64,000 nt of DNA from contig CM030361.1 of the NCBI GenBank assembly GCA_017893485.1, forward strand, positions 140,386,461 to 140,450,460, given 5' to 3'. The position numbers were made by a program, and so were the translations under genes. Origin of the DNA: Hemerocallis citrina (Eukaryota > Streptophyta > Magnoliopsida > Asparagales > Asphodelaceae). Below are positions 10,432-23,000 of the stretch, in pieces. Under the pieces are notes generated by a model. The model was not told where the DNA came from and did not search any database. It saw only the letters and a program-made list of their open reading frames with translations. The stretch's first letter is position 1. Each line of letters begins with the position of its first letter.

Positions 10432-10678
10432 ATGGCATCAAACTACTCTTCCAACCAAATCCACAAGCACTATGGTAGTAGCTCCAGGTCTTCCAGAGCT
10501 AGTCCAAGACAAAGATTTAGAGCTCCCAAATATTTTTGTTGAATGTAAACAATGGTCAAATATTCTACTTCGGAGAAGAACCCTGGTAAAGCCTACTACA
10601 ATTGTCCTAATTTTTCTAGCGGATGTGATTTTTTTTGTTGGCTAGAGAATTATTGGGAAGACGAGGATAAAAATGCTT
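10432..10678 (+). pseudogene. GRF zinc-finger gene, N-terminal part
   Basis: An ATG at 10432 opens a frame rich in Ser and Arg (NYSSNQIHKHYGSSSRSSRA) that reaches APKYFC, where a stop and a frame change occur; the next frame continues MVKYSTSEKNPGKAYYNCP, GCDFFCWLENYWEDED. KNPG-x-x-Y-x-C-P...GCDFF-W is the signature of the GRF zinc finger (C-x-C...C...C), a DNA/RNA-binding module common in plant transposon-linked proteins. The frame is cut at 10678 by a solo LTR and resumes at 13873. It lies on the plus strand downstream of the left MULE TIR, facing the transposase. Confidence 0.6.
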
Positions 10679-13600
10679 GTAACCCCCATTCCCGTAAATA
10701 CATATTTTCTGCATATTTTCTGTATTTTGATTATTGATAAATTTATTTTGTGTTAAATTCGTTTTGGAATTTTCTATTAAAATATATTCCAATCGAAAAT
10801 TATATTATTTCGAATGATAGTACATATTAAACTTGTTTTATAATCTTAATTTATCGGTTAGTTATATTTGAGCCCAAATCATATATATTATTATTATTAG
10901 ATTATTTTAATAAAAATTGTTAAACCCGAATAATTATTTTATTGTATGATTTTATTATTTTTATAATTATAACTATTAATTGTTATTCCTTGATTATTTA
11001 ATTAAAGTACATTTAACGAATTATTTTGTTTTCGTACTTAATCTAATTTTCTTGGCGAATTCTAATTTATTTTCAAGCCAATTTATATTTATTGTATTAC
11101 TTATTTATTCATTTTGATTTAAATTTTTGTTCATGGAATTCTTTGTTTTTCTTAAATGAACTATTTCTTGTTAATCCGATTTTTTTCTTTTATTGAATTG
11201 TGGGTATTTTTATTTAAACCTTATTGATTTTGATCTATCTCTTAATTGAACCCTAAAACCCAATTTTATTTGTTTTAAACCCAAATCCGCTATTATTGGA
11301 CTTTAATTGACTAACCCAGTACTTTAATTGTACCATATAAATACAATTCTAATGCAAACTCTAAAAAATTGCACAATTTTGAAGCCCTAGCCGTCTATTC
11401 TCTCTCCTATCTGTTTCTCTCTCCCTGTCCAAGTTTTCCCGCTCAAATTCTAAACCCATACCATTCATCTTCCTCCCATCTCCTCCGGCCAACTCCAGCC
11501 ACCCCCGCGTCGTCAGCCCCTCCAGTCGCGAACCCCCACCTCCGGCGACCCTACCTCTTCCGCTCAGCCCCCCAGACAACCCCCTGATTTCCCCCCTTTC
11601 CCTTTCGGCGACAGCCAGGCCCAGATCTGCTGTCCTCCTCTCTTGATTCCGCCGCCCTCGCCGAGATCCCCGTCGACCACCCAGCAACGCATCGCGCCCC
11701 CTTGGCTGCTCCTCCTGCTGTCGGCGCTAGCATCGACGCCTAGCCGTTGCTGCCTTTGCTGCCCTCTCTCTCTTGTGCTGTAGCTGCCTTTGGCTCTTGC
11801 TGTTTTGATTTGGACTATTTTGTGCACGTGTTATGCACATGCTAAATTGTTAGTTCATGGGTTCGTTGCTTCGGGATCCTTATCTCGTTATTCTTGGTAT
11901 TCAATTTCATCGTCTAACAGGCAAGTCACAGTCCACTTGAATTGTTAATTATATCAAATTCAAGTTTTATTGAAATTCTTGTAAGTAGATCATATTCGTT
12001 ATCATATTGTTGTTTTGACTATCTTTCGTTGGGTCTATTGAGGGTTTACACGAGCTAACCCCAATATTCTTGACATCGTGCCACTTTTGACTTTAAGGTT
12101 TGGATCTTTCATGAGTGCATATAGAATCGATAATAGGGTTAACCGTATAATCATGACACGATTAACTATTGTAAAGACAATTGCTAGGTTGTATGTTGTT
12201 TGATCAGTTGATGGTTGATTGATGATAAATTGATGTATGTATGTGTTCTTAATCTTATTTACCATGTTTTTATACCCTTCATGTTGATTGAGAAGTTTAT
12301 CCAGTAGTAGAATTGATACCCATAATGTTTAATTAATTTATTTTCATGGAAAAATACCCTAAAACCTGTATCTTTGCTTGCTTTCTGAAATTTGTCTGCT
12401 GTTTTTAACCCAGTAAATGATCTTAAAATAAAATACTTTCTGAATAAGAATTGTAGCCTCGGCTTTCTAGTTTTCAGAACACCTTGAATTTTTGAATTCC
12501 GAGTTTTGTAGCAAAAGCTATGCCCGTTTTACTACAGCTGTATTTTTATTTTCAGAATTATACTTTTCAGATTTTCTTGAATTAATTATTCCTATATCAT
12601 TGTATTGCATGAATTAATGTGTGTATGTTGCATTGCATGATCCCAATGAGTTATTTTCACCATTCTAATTGTCCTATTTCATGTTACCATCCTATTGTTT
12701 CCTTATTGTTATTATTGTTCATCTCATGTCTTTTAATTATATATTGTATTGTTGCATTAAAAAAATAATTAATAATCCGGGATTTAAGGGAATGACTTGA
12801 GTAGTGAATTATATAGTGACTGTGTCGGCCAGTATTTATCGATTGATTGTGGAGCGCTGACTACGGCACCCTAATCTTTCGTGTATTGCACCAATGAATT
12901 GTATCAATGTATCAATGTATCAATGTACCAATATACCAATGTATCAATGTACCAATGTACCAATGTATCAATGTATCAATGTACCAATGTACCAATGTAT
13001 CAATGTACCAATGTATCAATGAATCAGTGAATCACCGTAATGTATCAAGCAATAATATTGTACCGTATCAGTGATTACCGTACCGACACATGATCTATAG
13101 AATTCACCACTTAGTCTAAACAAAATTGATTGTATGCATCGAACTTGTAGTATGGGATGCGGTAGTACATGCATTAGTTAGGATTTAAATTGATTAATAG
13201 ATATAATGATTGACACATCACCGACATTGTATATTGTTCAGCATTCCTTCTATTGATACCAAATATTGTCTAAGTGTTATGGATATTAACCGTTGAATAC
13301 TGTTACCGAATATTGAATCATTGTTACACCATTGCATTGATTACCATGTTATTGATTAATTCTATCATGCCATATCATTGATTCCTATTAACCCATTGAA
13401 TTCATTGTCATATCGTTATTTCATTGTTCCCTGCTTTCTCTACCTGCTGTTCATGACTTGCTTTAAGGAAAAAATTTCTCCTCCTTTTAGATGAAGTGTT
13501 TACAGGTGTTGATGGAGAATTTCCAGATGGATTGGAAGAACAATATTGGTGAATGAATTGATTGCATCGCCGCTTAATAAATTACTGCTTTGATTATTGA

Positions 13601-13867
13601 ACTATTGTTATTTCCATGTATTGGGCTATGTCCCGAATTTTTCTATTATTTGTTTTCAGACGTTACATTATTATTGTATTTGGATATTTTTATTGCTTCA
13701 TTCCAAGTATTATTGTTCATGAGATTATTATTATTGTATGTGTAATTGTTCTGTATTGGTTATATTGTTGAGTTGATTGGATAAACAGCTTATGGATGAC
13801 GTTAGTCATTCGCTGGGCCAATGTCATGTGCTCGTATTCTGTATTTCTAGAAAGCGGGGCCGTGACA
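10679..13867 (+). mobile_element. Ty3/gypsy solo LTR, 3.2 kb
   Basis: Starts TGTAACCCCCATTCCCG and ends GGGGCCGTGACA, both typical of plant gypsy LTRs; TATAAATAC at about 11336-11345 looks like its promoter, followed by a C-rich leader at 11370-11800. Flanks are ATGCT before and TTGCT after, a 5-bp target duplication with one mismatch. There are no internal coding domains, so this is a solo LTR formed by recombination. It splits the GRF gene. Open frames in the C-rich leader (11361-11827) are compositional. Confidence 0.75.
12893..13035. repeat. 10-bp tandem repeat AATGTA[CT]CAA
   Basis: About 14 units of CAATGTATCA / CAATGTACCA, some with AT for GT, inside the solo LTR. Pure decamer periodicity with C/T variation at one position. 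Confidence 0.9.
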
Positions 13868-13872
13868 TTGCT

Positions 13873-14041
13873 ACAATTAAGAATTGTATGATGAGCTCGT
13901 GATTCAGTCATTGTTGAGGTCAGAAGAATGTGATGGTGAGAAAAAGAATGGTTACAGGGCAGGTGCAAAACATTATTCGGTGTTTGGATTTCTTTGTGGG
14001 GTATTGGTATCCATGTTGTTGTTTCTTGTGTTCTTGAAGTA
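13873..14041 (+). pseudogene. GRF gene, C-terminal part with membrane helix
   Basis: Removing the solo LTR, the sequence after the target duplication continues the GRF frame (ATIKNCMMSS), then needs a frame change; one frame reads SEECDGEKKNGYRAG followed by a hydrophobic run FGFLCGVLVSMLLFLVFLK and a stop at about 14039-14041. A C-terminal transmembrane helix after a GRF finger is a common plan in plant GRF proteins (family knowledge). The stop and frameshifts make it a pseudogene. Confidence 0.4.
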
Positions 14042-16085
14042 GTAGTGCGGTGGTGGTGGTGGTGGTGTGGTGGTGGTGTCCCTTGAAGTATAAAGTTTTT
14101 CTTTGGTATATTGTAGTAGTGGTGTATTTTGGGTGGATGTTTCTATTTTGGTATGTTGTCTTTTTAGTTGGACTGGCTTGTATAGTATTTTTGGTGGATG
14201 TATCTATCTTCTATGTTGTATCTTCTACTATGTAATGTTTAATTATTAGTGAATTTGTGAAGGGTACTATAAGGCTAGAAGGTTAGTATGGATTTTGTAA
14301 ACTTTGTAAGTATGAACTTGAAGGTTAATATATTTGTATTATGATGGTTTTGGACAAGATCTGTGATACTATGTAATGCTTAATTATAAGTTAACTTGTT
14401 TCATTTTCTATATGTATTGTGATGCACATTTCATATTTGGGACTTTGATACCATAATTTATTGTCAAGGGTACTAGAAAAAAACATTGCAAAATCTGTAT
14501 ACCTATCTAAAAACTGTGTGCAAATATCTAAAGACTGTGATTTTTTTTTTTTGGGCAAGGATAGAAATAACTAGTGTGCAAATAAGATTCAAACTTTGTA
14601 CATTTTGATCACTACCAAAAGACTGTTTCACTGAGTAGAATAAGATCTGTATACATATCTATTCTATTCTTATATCTTTCTTTTCTCCCTCGTGACAATC
14701 GTTACAATGTATACATCTTTTTATGATCGAGTCAGTCCACATCAAACAAAAGATTTGGTTGGCAAAGAAATTAAAACTTGTTCTCCTTCAAGTCCATGTC
14801 TCATGCCCATTCCCATGTTGCTTTTCTCTGTCTAACCTCTTTTGTGCTCATTTTCTTATAGACTTTACTTAACTGACTCATTTTCTGAGCTATCTATTTC
14901 TCAAGTTAATTAATTTGACAAGTTACGACTCAATAGGCCTACTATCATCAACTAATAGTTCTTTGCATGCCATGGATATGAGCAAAGGATTGAAATATGA
15001 ATATGCATTCTCAGTTAATTTTTTCGACTATTGCAGCACAAAAATAAACCAGAACCGTCCACAGTTCAACACCCGAATAAAGTATCATCTCAACACTCAA
15101 AATTCAAATATCAAACCAAGTAAATATACTACTAATGTTTCTCACGAATTTGGTTACAAAATCACATGTTCTCACACTTCCATATTGCATTACAAAAAAA
15201 TACTGCTACTGCAAACAGATCAATACTGCTACTGCTACAAAAAATTACAATATTAGCTGCCATTCAAAACTGCTACTACTGCTAATGCTGTTGCTTAAAA
15301 ATTACTGCTACTACTGCCATTATAAAATACTGCTACTGCTGCAACTCTTCAATGATTTTCTACTGCTACACTGAAAAAAAAATAAGGAAGATGAATTTAG
15401 CTCAGATTTAGCTGAGAACAGGAATTTAGATAACAGAGCATGATTTAGCTCATAACATGAATTTAAGTAGGCTCAGAAATCACATGAATTCACAACACAA
15501 GATTATCAAATAATCACAACTTTTTGACTAGGGGAGCAGAAGTGTATCAAGCATAAGTATATGGGTTTAGCACTATGGCTGCAGTAGATTGCCACGCCTA
15601 ATAGCTGCTACCTTCACAAACCCCCACCTCTTCCAAAATCAAATATATGAATTCTCTCAAAAATCAACACAGTATAAACAGAGCTCACATTTTAACAGAG
15701 ATAAGAAATTTTAAGAGATCTCTAATTGAAACAGAGCTCAAAGATAAACAGAGCTCAATGTGAAACAAAGCTCAATTATAAACACAACTCAAATTGAAAC
15801 AGGCTAAAATTTAAACAGAGCTCAAACACCAGCTACAATTTGAGTTTAGACTCCAATTAATGTTGACTCCAGGTGCAAACAGAGCATATAAATTGAGAAG
15901 CATTATAGTACCCAACCTCTTCCAAAATCTAATATCAAGAGAGCTCAATAACCAAACAAATATTAACATAGCTCAATTTTTAACCAATCTAAAATCAAAT
16001 ATTAACAGAGCTCAAAGGTAAACAGAGCTCAAGTATCGAAACAGAGCTCAAAGAAGAGAAAATCCTGCTATTGAGAAGGAAAAAG
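14042..16085. other. No clear gene; degenerate short repeats
   Basis: 14045-14085 is (GTG)n-rich. 15190-15370 holds irregular ACTGCTACTGCTAC repeats. 15660-16060 holds at least ten dispersed copies of AACAGAGCTCAA-like 12-mers with varied spacing. Open frames here (14915-15374) are short and follow the repeats. I see no conserved domain. Confidence 0.5.
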
Positions 16086-16250
16086 ATAAAGAGAGGAAAG
16101 TGACTGACGGGCTAGGGGTATTATACAAACTACCCCTCTTTAAGTGTGAGATGAGCGGGAGCGTTGCACAACCACTAGATATGGATCATGATCAAGTGTA
16201 AGATCAGACAGCTGAGGAGGAGTGCACACGGCTGTGTGCACCAGCCCAGT
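16086..16250 (-). mobile_element. Inner MULE terminal repeat, truncated
   Basis: GAGAGGAAAGTGACTGA ... AAGTGTGAGATGAGCGGGAG ... GATCATGATCAAGTGTAAGATC ... GAGGAGTGCACACGGC ... GTGCACCAGCCCAGT matches the right TIR at 19268 in the same orientation, at lower identity, but stops about 14 bp short of the terminal GCACAACGGAAGCC. It either closes a separate MULE starting at 9117 or is the remnant of another element inserted beside the transposase unit. Confidence 0.7.
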
Positions 16251-16741
16251 AAATATATAAAAAATAGAGAAGCACAAAAATATATTTCACTTGGTAGGTG
16301 GGGAAAACACTTAATTTAACCTGAAAATTCCATGCATTCATCACTGCCTACCAATTCATCCCCAAAATAAAATACAGTAAGGCATCAAATTTACCACATG
16401 TTAGCGAATCAAATACTTCCCTCAGTTCATATAATCAGTACCATCCTCGGAACTATCTTCAGTAAAGGAATTCACCTCTTCTTCATTGAATGCACTAAAA
16501 ATTTGAAAAGATGAAGCAAAAGTAAGTCAATATGATGATTTAAACAAATAATAAGAAAGTGTATGTTAAATTTAGATTTTCAAATATAGACAAGTTCATG
16601 CTATACCTATCAAGCTTCTTTGGGCAAGTTCTCACATCTTGGCCTTGCCCGCGCAATCAGCAACAATTGTACTTTCTTGGTTTTTCTCTTAATTTCTCGC
16701 GCATTGGTTTCAACCTCTCCCCACTTGGTCTTTCCTTGGTA

Positions 16742-18789
16742 TTACATTGACGAGGTTCTTCTACCGAAACTTGAGGACAGTACCACTTCCTGCTCGTGTA
16801 ATCTTGTTCCACTACCTTTAGCCACTCCACTACCTTCGGGTACCATAAGATTAAATCCTTTAATACACTTGACCATATTGTCACGCATGAACACATACCT
16901 TCTATTTGTTCCTAATCCAATTTCAACTTGTTTTTTGGCTAGGTTATTCAACTCACAATAGTGGGAAGCAAAATTCTCACTTTTATTACCTTCATCAATG
17001 CCATTTGGATTTGTGAATGTGTTGCTTCTTCTAATTACTTCTCGGCTCCATATTCTTAAAATATATTGCTTTGGAAGTTCATTACAATTAGAGTACTTAA
17101 GAAAAACCAAAAGATGCTTGCAAGGGATGCCAACAAATTCAAACATAAAGCATAAACAACACCCAAACTGAGTATCCTTGGAATAAGTAATCATGGTCTC
17201 CTTTTCTGACCTACCAATGAATGTCACTGCATAATAAGCATTAGCAGCATTGACGTCACCTTCCATCAAATTCACATTATATAATAGGCTTGCTTTGAGT
17301 TCCTTTTAGAAGTCATAAAACATTGCCAAAGTGTACACCTGGGTCATTTGTTCCTCCATATACCATCCGGTCTTCAATTTAGGTTTTCGATCAAGTGTAC
17401 GATGGTTCTCTTTAAGTTCTTCTTTTCTTTGTCTACCAATTACTCTATCGAATATCAAGGCAAATTCATGAAGTGAATACTTCTTTTGTGTGTGCTTCTT
17501 TAAGAAAGAATTCATTCCCTCGCTTCTTTGGTTACTTGACATGTCGGCCCAAAAATGAACCCTATGATATACTGGGGCCGATTTCTCATGAATTTCAAAA
17601 ATAGCATCAACCATTTATCGTTTTCTGCCCCAAATTCCAAAACCAATGACTTCCATTGTTCTTAAAAAAAACACTATTATACGAATTCCAAATATTATCT
17701 TTAAAAACATCATAAACTTAACATTTTGAACCAATTGAGGCACCTCCCCGAGAATCTTATCTAAAATATGCCATATGCAATATCTATGACGAATTTGAGG
17801 GAAAACTTGTTTTATTGCAGCACCAATACCCTGGTCTTGATCCGTTACAATGCCAAGAGGAACTTTCTTCATGACTCCTAGCCATTTTTGAAATAACCAA
17901 ACAAAAGATGAAGCCATTTCATTTGGGATGAAACCACAACCGAGAAAAATAGACTTCCAATGATGATTTATTCCAACAAATGGAACAAATAGCATTCCGT
18001 AACAGTTTGTACTATGTGTTGCATCAAAGGAAACTACATCACCAAATAGCTCATAATTCATCCGAACAATCCCATCAACCCAAATACAATGAGACAATTT
18101 ACCAGACTCATCTTGCTCGAATGCATAAAAAAAAGAAGGATCTTTTTCCTTTTGCCATTTGCAAAAGTCTACATACATTTGACCATCGTGACATTTCATT
18201 GACTCCCTCAAGTCTCTTTCATGATTTCTAGTATCGGTTTCGGTAAATCCAACCCTATCATATCCCCCACTTGAGTTTTCGAAAAAATCATTTGTTTGAA
18301 TGTAGGAATATTAGCACCTGTAAGTTGCTCCATTATTACTTTATCGGAACTTGACACAATACGGTTACGCGGCAAAAAGTGCCGTCTACCAGGTGAGGTG
18401 AAAGCATGATTGTGTACCTCATGAAAAGAATAAAAAGACTATGAATTCATTTTTTTGTTTAATTTCACACGAACCAATGCATTGCAAGCAGTTCTAGATG
18501 TAGTACTCATTCTAATTTCATTATTCTTATTTTTTGACACCCCTGCTTTATTACAAAGAAACAATTTTTCCACTACCTCACCATTCTTCAGTTTATGAGG
18601 TCCCTTACGCAATTGAAAACTTGCACATTTCGCATAGCTATCATAATAATTTTTTGCTAGCTCAAGGGTATCAAATTTCATACCTAACTTTGGTACTAGA
18701 TGCTCGTCATTAATGGGTGTAAAATCACCTTCTTGAATACACAAAAAATTGTCACCGAGTTGTGAGCAACCTTCCCACTCTCCATACAT
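16742..18789 (-). pseudogene. FAR1-type MULE transposase, decayed
   Basis: Minus-strand blocks in order: FAR1 DNA-binding domain (18789-18439: ELAKNYYDSYAKCASFQLRKG, CNKAG), a linker with frame changes (18438-18212, VGFTETDTRNHERDLRESM), the MULE DDE core (18211-17615: FGDVVSFDATHSTN with the first Asp, PLGIVTDQDQGIGAAI with the second, HRYCIWHIL), then 17614-17306 with SSNQRSEGMNSFLKKH (the Glu region) and 17275-16742 with a SWIM finger (CCLCFMFEFVGIPCKH). This is the transposase family from which the light-signalling factors FAR1/FHY3 derive. At least three frameshifts or stops separate the blocks. It is transcribed inward from the right TIR. Confidence 0.85.
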
Positions 18790-18894
18790 ATTACAAATTC
18801 CAACATATAATCAAATAGCTATCACAGTATACGTACTTATTTGATTCAATAAATTAGGGTTTTCCAATTAGGGGAAAATCAAGGGGAAAAATTA

Positions 18895-19265
18895 TTACCT
18901 AAGATTGGCACAAGATGGTGCTGCGTATGAATACACAAGAGGTAGAGCAATCTGAGAAGGCGAGGATAGAGCATAGGTAGGATTGGGGTTGAGAGAGAGA
19001 GAGAGAGCAGCGTCGATGGAGAGAGAGAGAGAGAGGTAGAGCGATTAGGGTTTCGATTTGGGGAAATAGGGGAGCTCGAAATGATCTGAGAAAGGAAAGA
19101 GACTGAGGAGTAGGGGAAAACCCCAAATTGCCCCTCCGTAAGTGTGAGAAGAGGGGGAGCTTCTCTCAGCCAGTAGATCTAGATCATGATCAGGTGTAAG
19201 ATCGAACGGCTGAGGAGGAGTGCACACGGCTGTGTTCACCAGGCCAGTGCACAACGGAAGCCCCC

Positions 19266-19268
<3 letters not shown>
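18895..19268 (-). mobile_element. MULE right terminal inverted repeat
   Basis: Reverse complement of the left TIR at 9117: TCCGTTGTGCACTGGCC, GTGCACTCCTCCTCAGCCG, TCTTACACCTGATCATGATC and the leader with (TC)n, at high identity over at least 350 bp. An AG/GTAATAATTTTTCC donor-like site at about 18897 mirrors the one beside the left TIR. (TA)n flanks both outer ends, so the 9-bp target duplication cannot be read. Confidence 0.8.

Positions 19269-19343
<75 letters not shown>
19269..19343. repeat. (TA)n microsatellite
   Basis: About 37 TA dinucleotides between the MULE right end and Helitron A. Confidence 0.95.
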
Positions 19344-19349
<6 letters not shown>

Positions 19350-19921
19350 AATTACAAAGAAAGCTATCAAGTGGCTCTCATTCAATCTCCTCTAAAACCA
19401 ATGATCTAGATTGATTCTCACAATACATATTTTTCTGCCTAAAATTTCAAACTCCAAAATTAAATCCCCCCCCCCCCCCCCAAACTAAAAAAACTCATTA
19501 TTTTATTACTATCTCTCTCCTCTCTTCACTTTTTTCATATTTTTCTCTTTCTCCCTCTCTCTCTCATTCTTTCTTTATTTACTTAGAAATTTAGATTTTA
19601 AGATTTCATGTTTGTAAAAATTTTCAGAATTTTTATATTTTTTTTATTGCATATGTTATATTGAAAATAGCAAATATCTCTTCAACAGTTAAATTTTATC
19701 ATTTTCCATCCTTAAAATTCTAAGAAGTTGGATTTTACACCCTCATTTATAATTATTTTTCAACATATACTAATAGAAATATGGACTTTTATTTACAACT
19801 AATTATTGTCACACTATTCAAACTTGAACTACATAATTGTTGTTTTACTGTCTACATGGCTTTTCGTGTGTTGTATCATTCCGAAGACGTGCCGTAGGCA
19901 CATGCCCACGGGCAAATCTAG
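19344..19921 (+). mobile_element. Helitron A, non-autonomous
   Basis: The 3' end shows a short hairpin GTGCC-GTA-GGCAC at 19889-19901, then CCCACGGGCAAATCTAG ending in CTAG at 19918-19921, followed by T: the CTRR rule of Helitrons. The 5' end, (TA)n-AAAATAAATTACAAAGAAAGC with TATCAAGTGGCTCTC, matches the 5' ends of the Helitrons ending at 25485 and 25869. The exact TC start is lost in the TA run. No coding capacity. A poly-C run lies at about 19467-19481. Confidence 0.75.
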
Positions 19922-19932
19922 TATATATATAT

Positions 19933-20525
<593 letters not shown>

Positions 20526-20530
20526 TCAGT

Positions 20531-20700
20531 GGTTTATTTCAAAGATGTGTTCTAACTCCTTAGACTTAGGTTCTAAATGTGCATGGCAAGTGTATGCATG
20601 ACATTAAATATCATACAATGTTTCGACTTTTTATCCTTGTGTGAATATAAGATTCTAAAACTGTAGATTAAACAGAAATTATGTTGAGAAACTGGTTTCC

Positions 20701-20705
<5 letters not shown>
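20531..20705 (+). repeat. Direct repeat R1, copy 2
   Basis: Second copy of the sequence at 8938-9047, here with the extra 64-bp segment TTTATCCTTGTG ... GAGAAACTGGTTTCCCC before the (TA)n at 20706-20749. Both copies are in the same orientation. Confidence 0.85.

Positions 20706-20749
<44 letters not shown>
20706..20749. repeat. (TA)n microsatellite
   Basis: About 22 TA units; its last A is the A/T target of Helitron B. Confidence 0.95.
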
Positions 20750-20750
<1 letters not shown>

Positions 20751-20936
20751 TAGATTTTCCCGTGGCCACGTGCCTACGGCACGTCTTCTGAACGATACAG
20801 CATATCAAGAGCCTTGTAAACAGTAAATCAACAATTATGTAGCTGAAGTTTGAATAGTATGTGTAAATAAAAGTTTATGTTTCCATTAGTATATGGTGAA
20901 AAATAACTATAAATTGAGGTGTAAAATTTCATATTT

Positions 20937-21035
<99 letters not shown>

Positions 21036-21179
21036 ATTAAATAAATAAATGAGTTATTTTTTTTGGGGGGGGGGGATTTGAATTTGAGTTTTGGGGAGAA
21101 ACTTTTTGGCGGGAAATGTGTTTTGTGAGATTAAATCTAGGCTTTTAATTGTAGGCACTACAACATATATGCCATTTGA

Positions 21180-21560
21180 TAGCATTTTGAAAATGCTATT
21201 AAAGACATATGACAGTGTTTTGCAAACGCTATCAAAGCCCCCGCTATGGTAAGTTTATAGCATTTCCACGAAACGCTATGAAAAGCACAGCGTTTCGAAA
21301 ACGCTATAAAAACCATAGCGTTTCGACAAACGCTATGGTATTTATAGCGTTTTCAAAACGTTGTAAAAAGGATAGCGTTTCGACAAACGCTATGGTTTTT
21401 ATAGCGTTTGAAAACGCTATAAAAACCATCAAAACACTATAAAAAACATAGCGTTTCGACAAACGCTATGGTTTTTATAGCGTTTGAAAACGCTATAAAA
21501 ACCATAGCATTTGTCGAAACGCTATTGTATTTGTAGTGTTTTCCAAATGTCACGCCTTTA
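21180..21560. repeat. CACTA subterminal repeats
   Basis: About a dozen copies of ATAGCGTTT in both orientations, many joined as GCGTTT-CGA-AAACGC hairpins, e.g. AGCGTTTCGACAAACGCTAT three times. Typical of CACTA ends bound by the TNPA-type protein. Confidence 0.85.
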
Positions 21561-22649
21561 ATAACGTTTCGGAAATGCTATCGTTTGTAAGAGTGGTATT
21601 TTTTTTTTCGCAGCGTTTTTAAAATTCCATTTATTTTTTACCTGTATGCAAAAAAAAACTACAAATGCATAGAAAAGTTTTGAAAATTCTCCAGAAGATA
21701 TCAATTTGCTGATAGTTCAGTCAATGTTGTTCTCCAGCATCCATGATCAATGCTATAAAGCTCAAGGTCGATACAGTACATAAAACCCTCAGTTTCCAAA
21801 ACACCGATTTTTTTATATAAAAAAATTGTAACAAAATAAAATTAGCACATACAAAGTATATAAAGATTCAACAGTATAAGAACCAATACGTTAACAGATT
21901 CGTCAACTCAGAATAAGAGTTTCGAAAGCTATACAGATTAACTTCTAAAGCACTTTTTGAATACATCAGTATAGAGAGAGCAACAATCTTAATATCACTG
22001 GATAAAGTTGTAGCTGCAATCTATTCCATGCGCTTCTTTGACCATGCACTGAACTGATTTGTTGTTCCTGCACAGAAAGCCATTTGATTGGTCATGTACC
22101 AAAAATCTCTACTAAATCATGGCAGCAAAATTTGTAGAGATCAAACCACTTGATAAACAAAATCATAAGAATTCACATAGACAACCTTTGTGGGAACAAA
22201 TTAAAATTAAAGAGTGCACAAGTAAGATGTCAGCATGCACTTTTCACATTGTTAAAGCTAACCGAATTTCCATTTATTTACCTCAAAAGCAATTAAGGAT
22301 CTAAGAACTAATTAGTTTGTGGACATTCTATAATGTCCCTCCTAGATGAATGACTACTTGTAAGCAGCCAAAAATCCCAAGTCTCAATTTGGGTCAACCC
22401 AGTAAACAAGATTTATCAATTATTTAAATAATAATAAAAAACTATTTCATGATCAGCTACCTTTAGTACTTGATCTATGACGAACTATTTTCAGCCATGA
22501 TGAACAACTTGTATTCAAAAACTCAATCTGTGTTCATGCGAATCAACTAAAAATAAAAAAAATTATCAACCCACTAAATTAGGAGTATGGTGTAACTCAT
22601 TAATAGTGAAACTTACAATATCAAAAAGAACATTTGTAATACCTTAATA

Positions 22650-22725
22650 TCCTTGCGTAGGACAAGTTTAGAGAGCCTGAAATGTGCAGTCAGTCCTTCA
22701 GGTACGTTGATTATCATCATGCAAT
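22650..22725 (-). pseudogene. Possible captured exon in CACTA
   Basis: Minus strand: acceptor-like TTGGCTGTTTAG, then MIINVPEGLTAHFRLSKLVL-RKDIK and donor-like AAG/GTATTAC. The short frame looks protein-like and has splice-site-like ends, but I cannot assign it. It has the same strand as the kinase exon at 23519. Confidence 0.2.
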
Positions 22726-22839
22726 CTAAACAGCCAACATTAGAAAAATTAATTAACCAAAACAGAGGCTCAATATCCCAGCAACATGGCTTCATGGCTT
22801 CAGATATTAAACTATTCAATTAGAAGTACTAATTTTTAA

Positions 22840-23000
22840 ATGAGAAATTTAGAAGCTGATCAAGTGTATATTTACCAAAAGACCGAAGTTCCCTACATAG
22901 AAAACAACAAAGCCGAAGCAGGAATTACATTGAAAGAACTAATAGAAGAGAATGTTATTCTTGTGAAAGAAGGAAATTATTTCTATGCAGAATACAGGTG
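22840..23000 (+). pseudogene. Possible captured exon, unknown gene
   Basis: The plus-strand frame contains QVYIYQKTEVPYIENN, AGITLKELIEENVILVKEGN and YFYAEYR, then a donor-like ACAG/GTGCGA. It has biased, protein-like composition, but I do not recognise the family. The opposite strand from the kinase exon makes it a separate capture or chance. Confidence 0.2.

Noticed and set aside
11361..11827. GC-rich frames on both strands suggesting a gene
   Set aside because: They lie in the C-rich leader just after the TATA box of a gypsy LTR; no domain, and overlapping frames on both strands.
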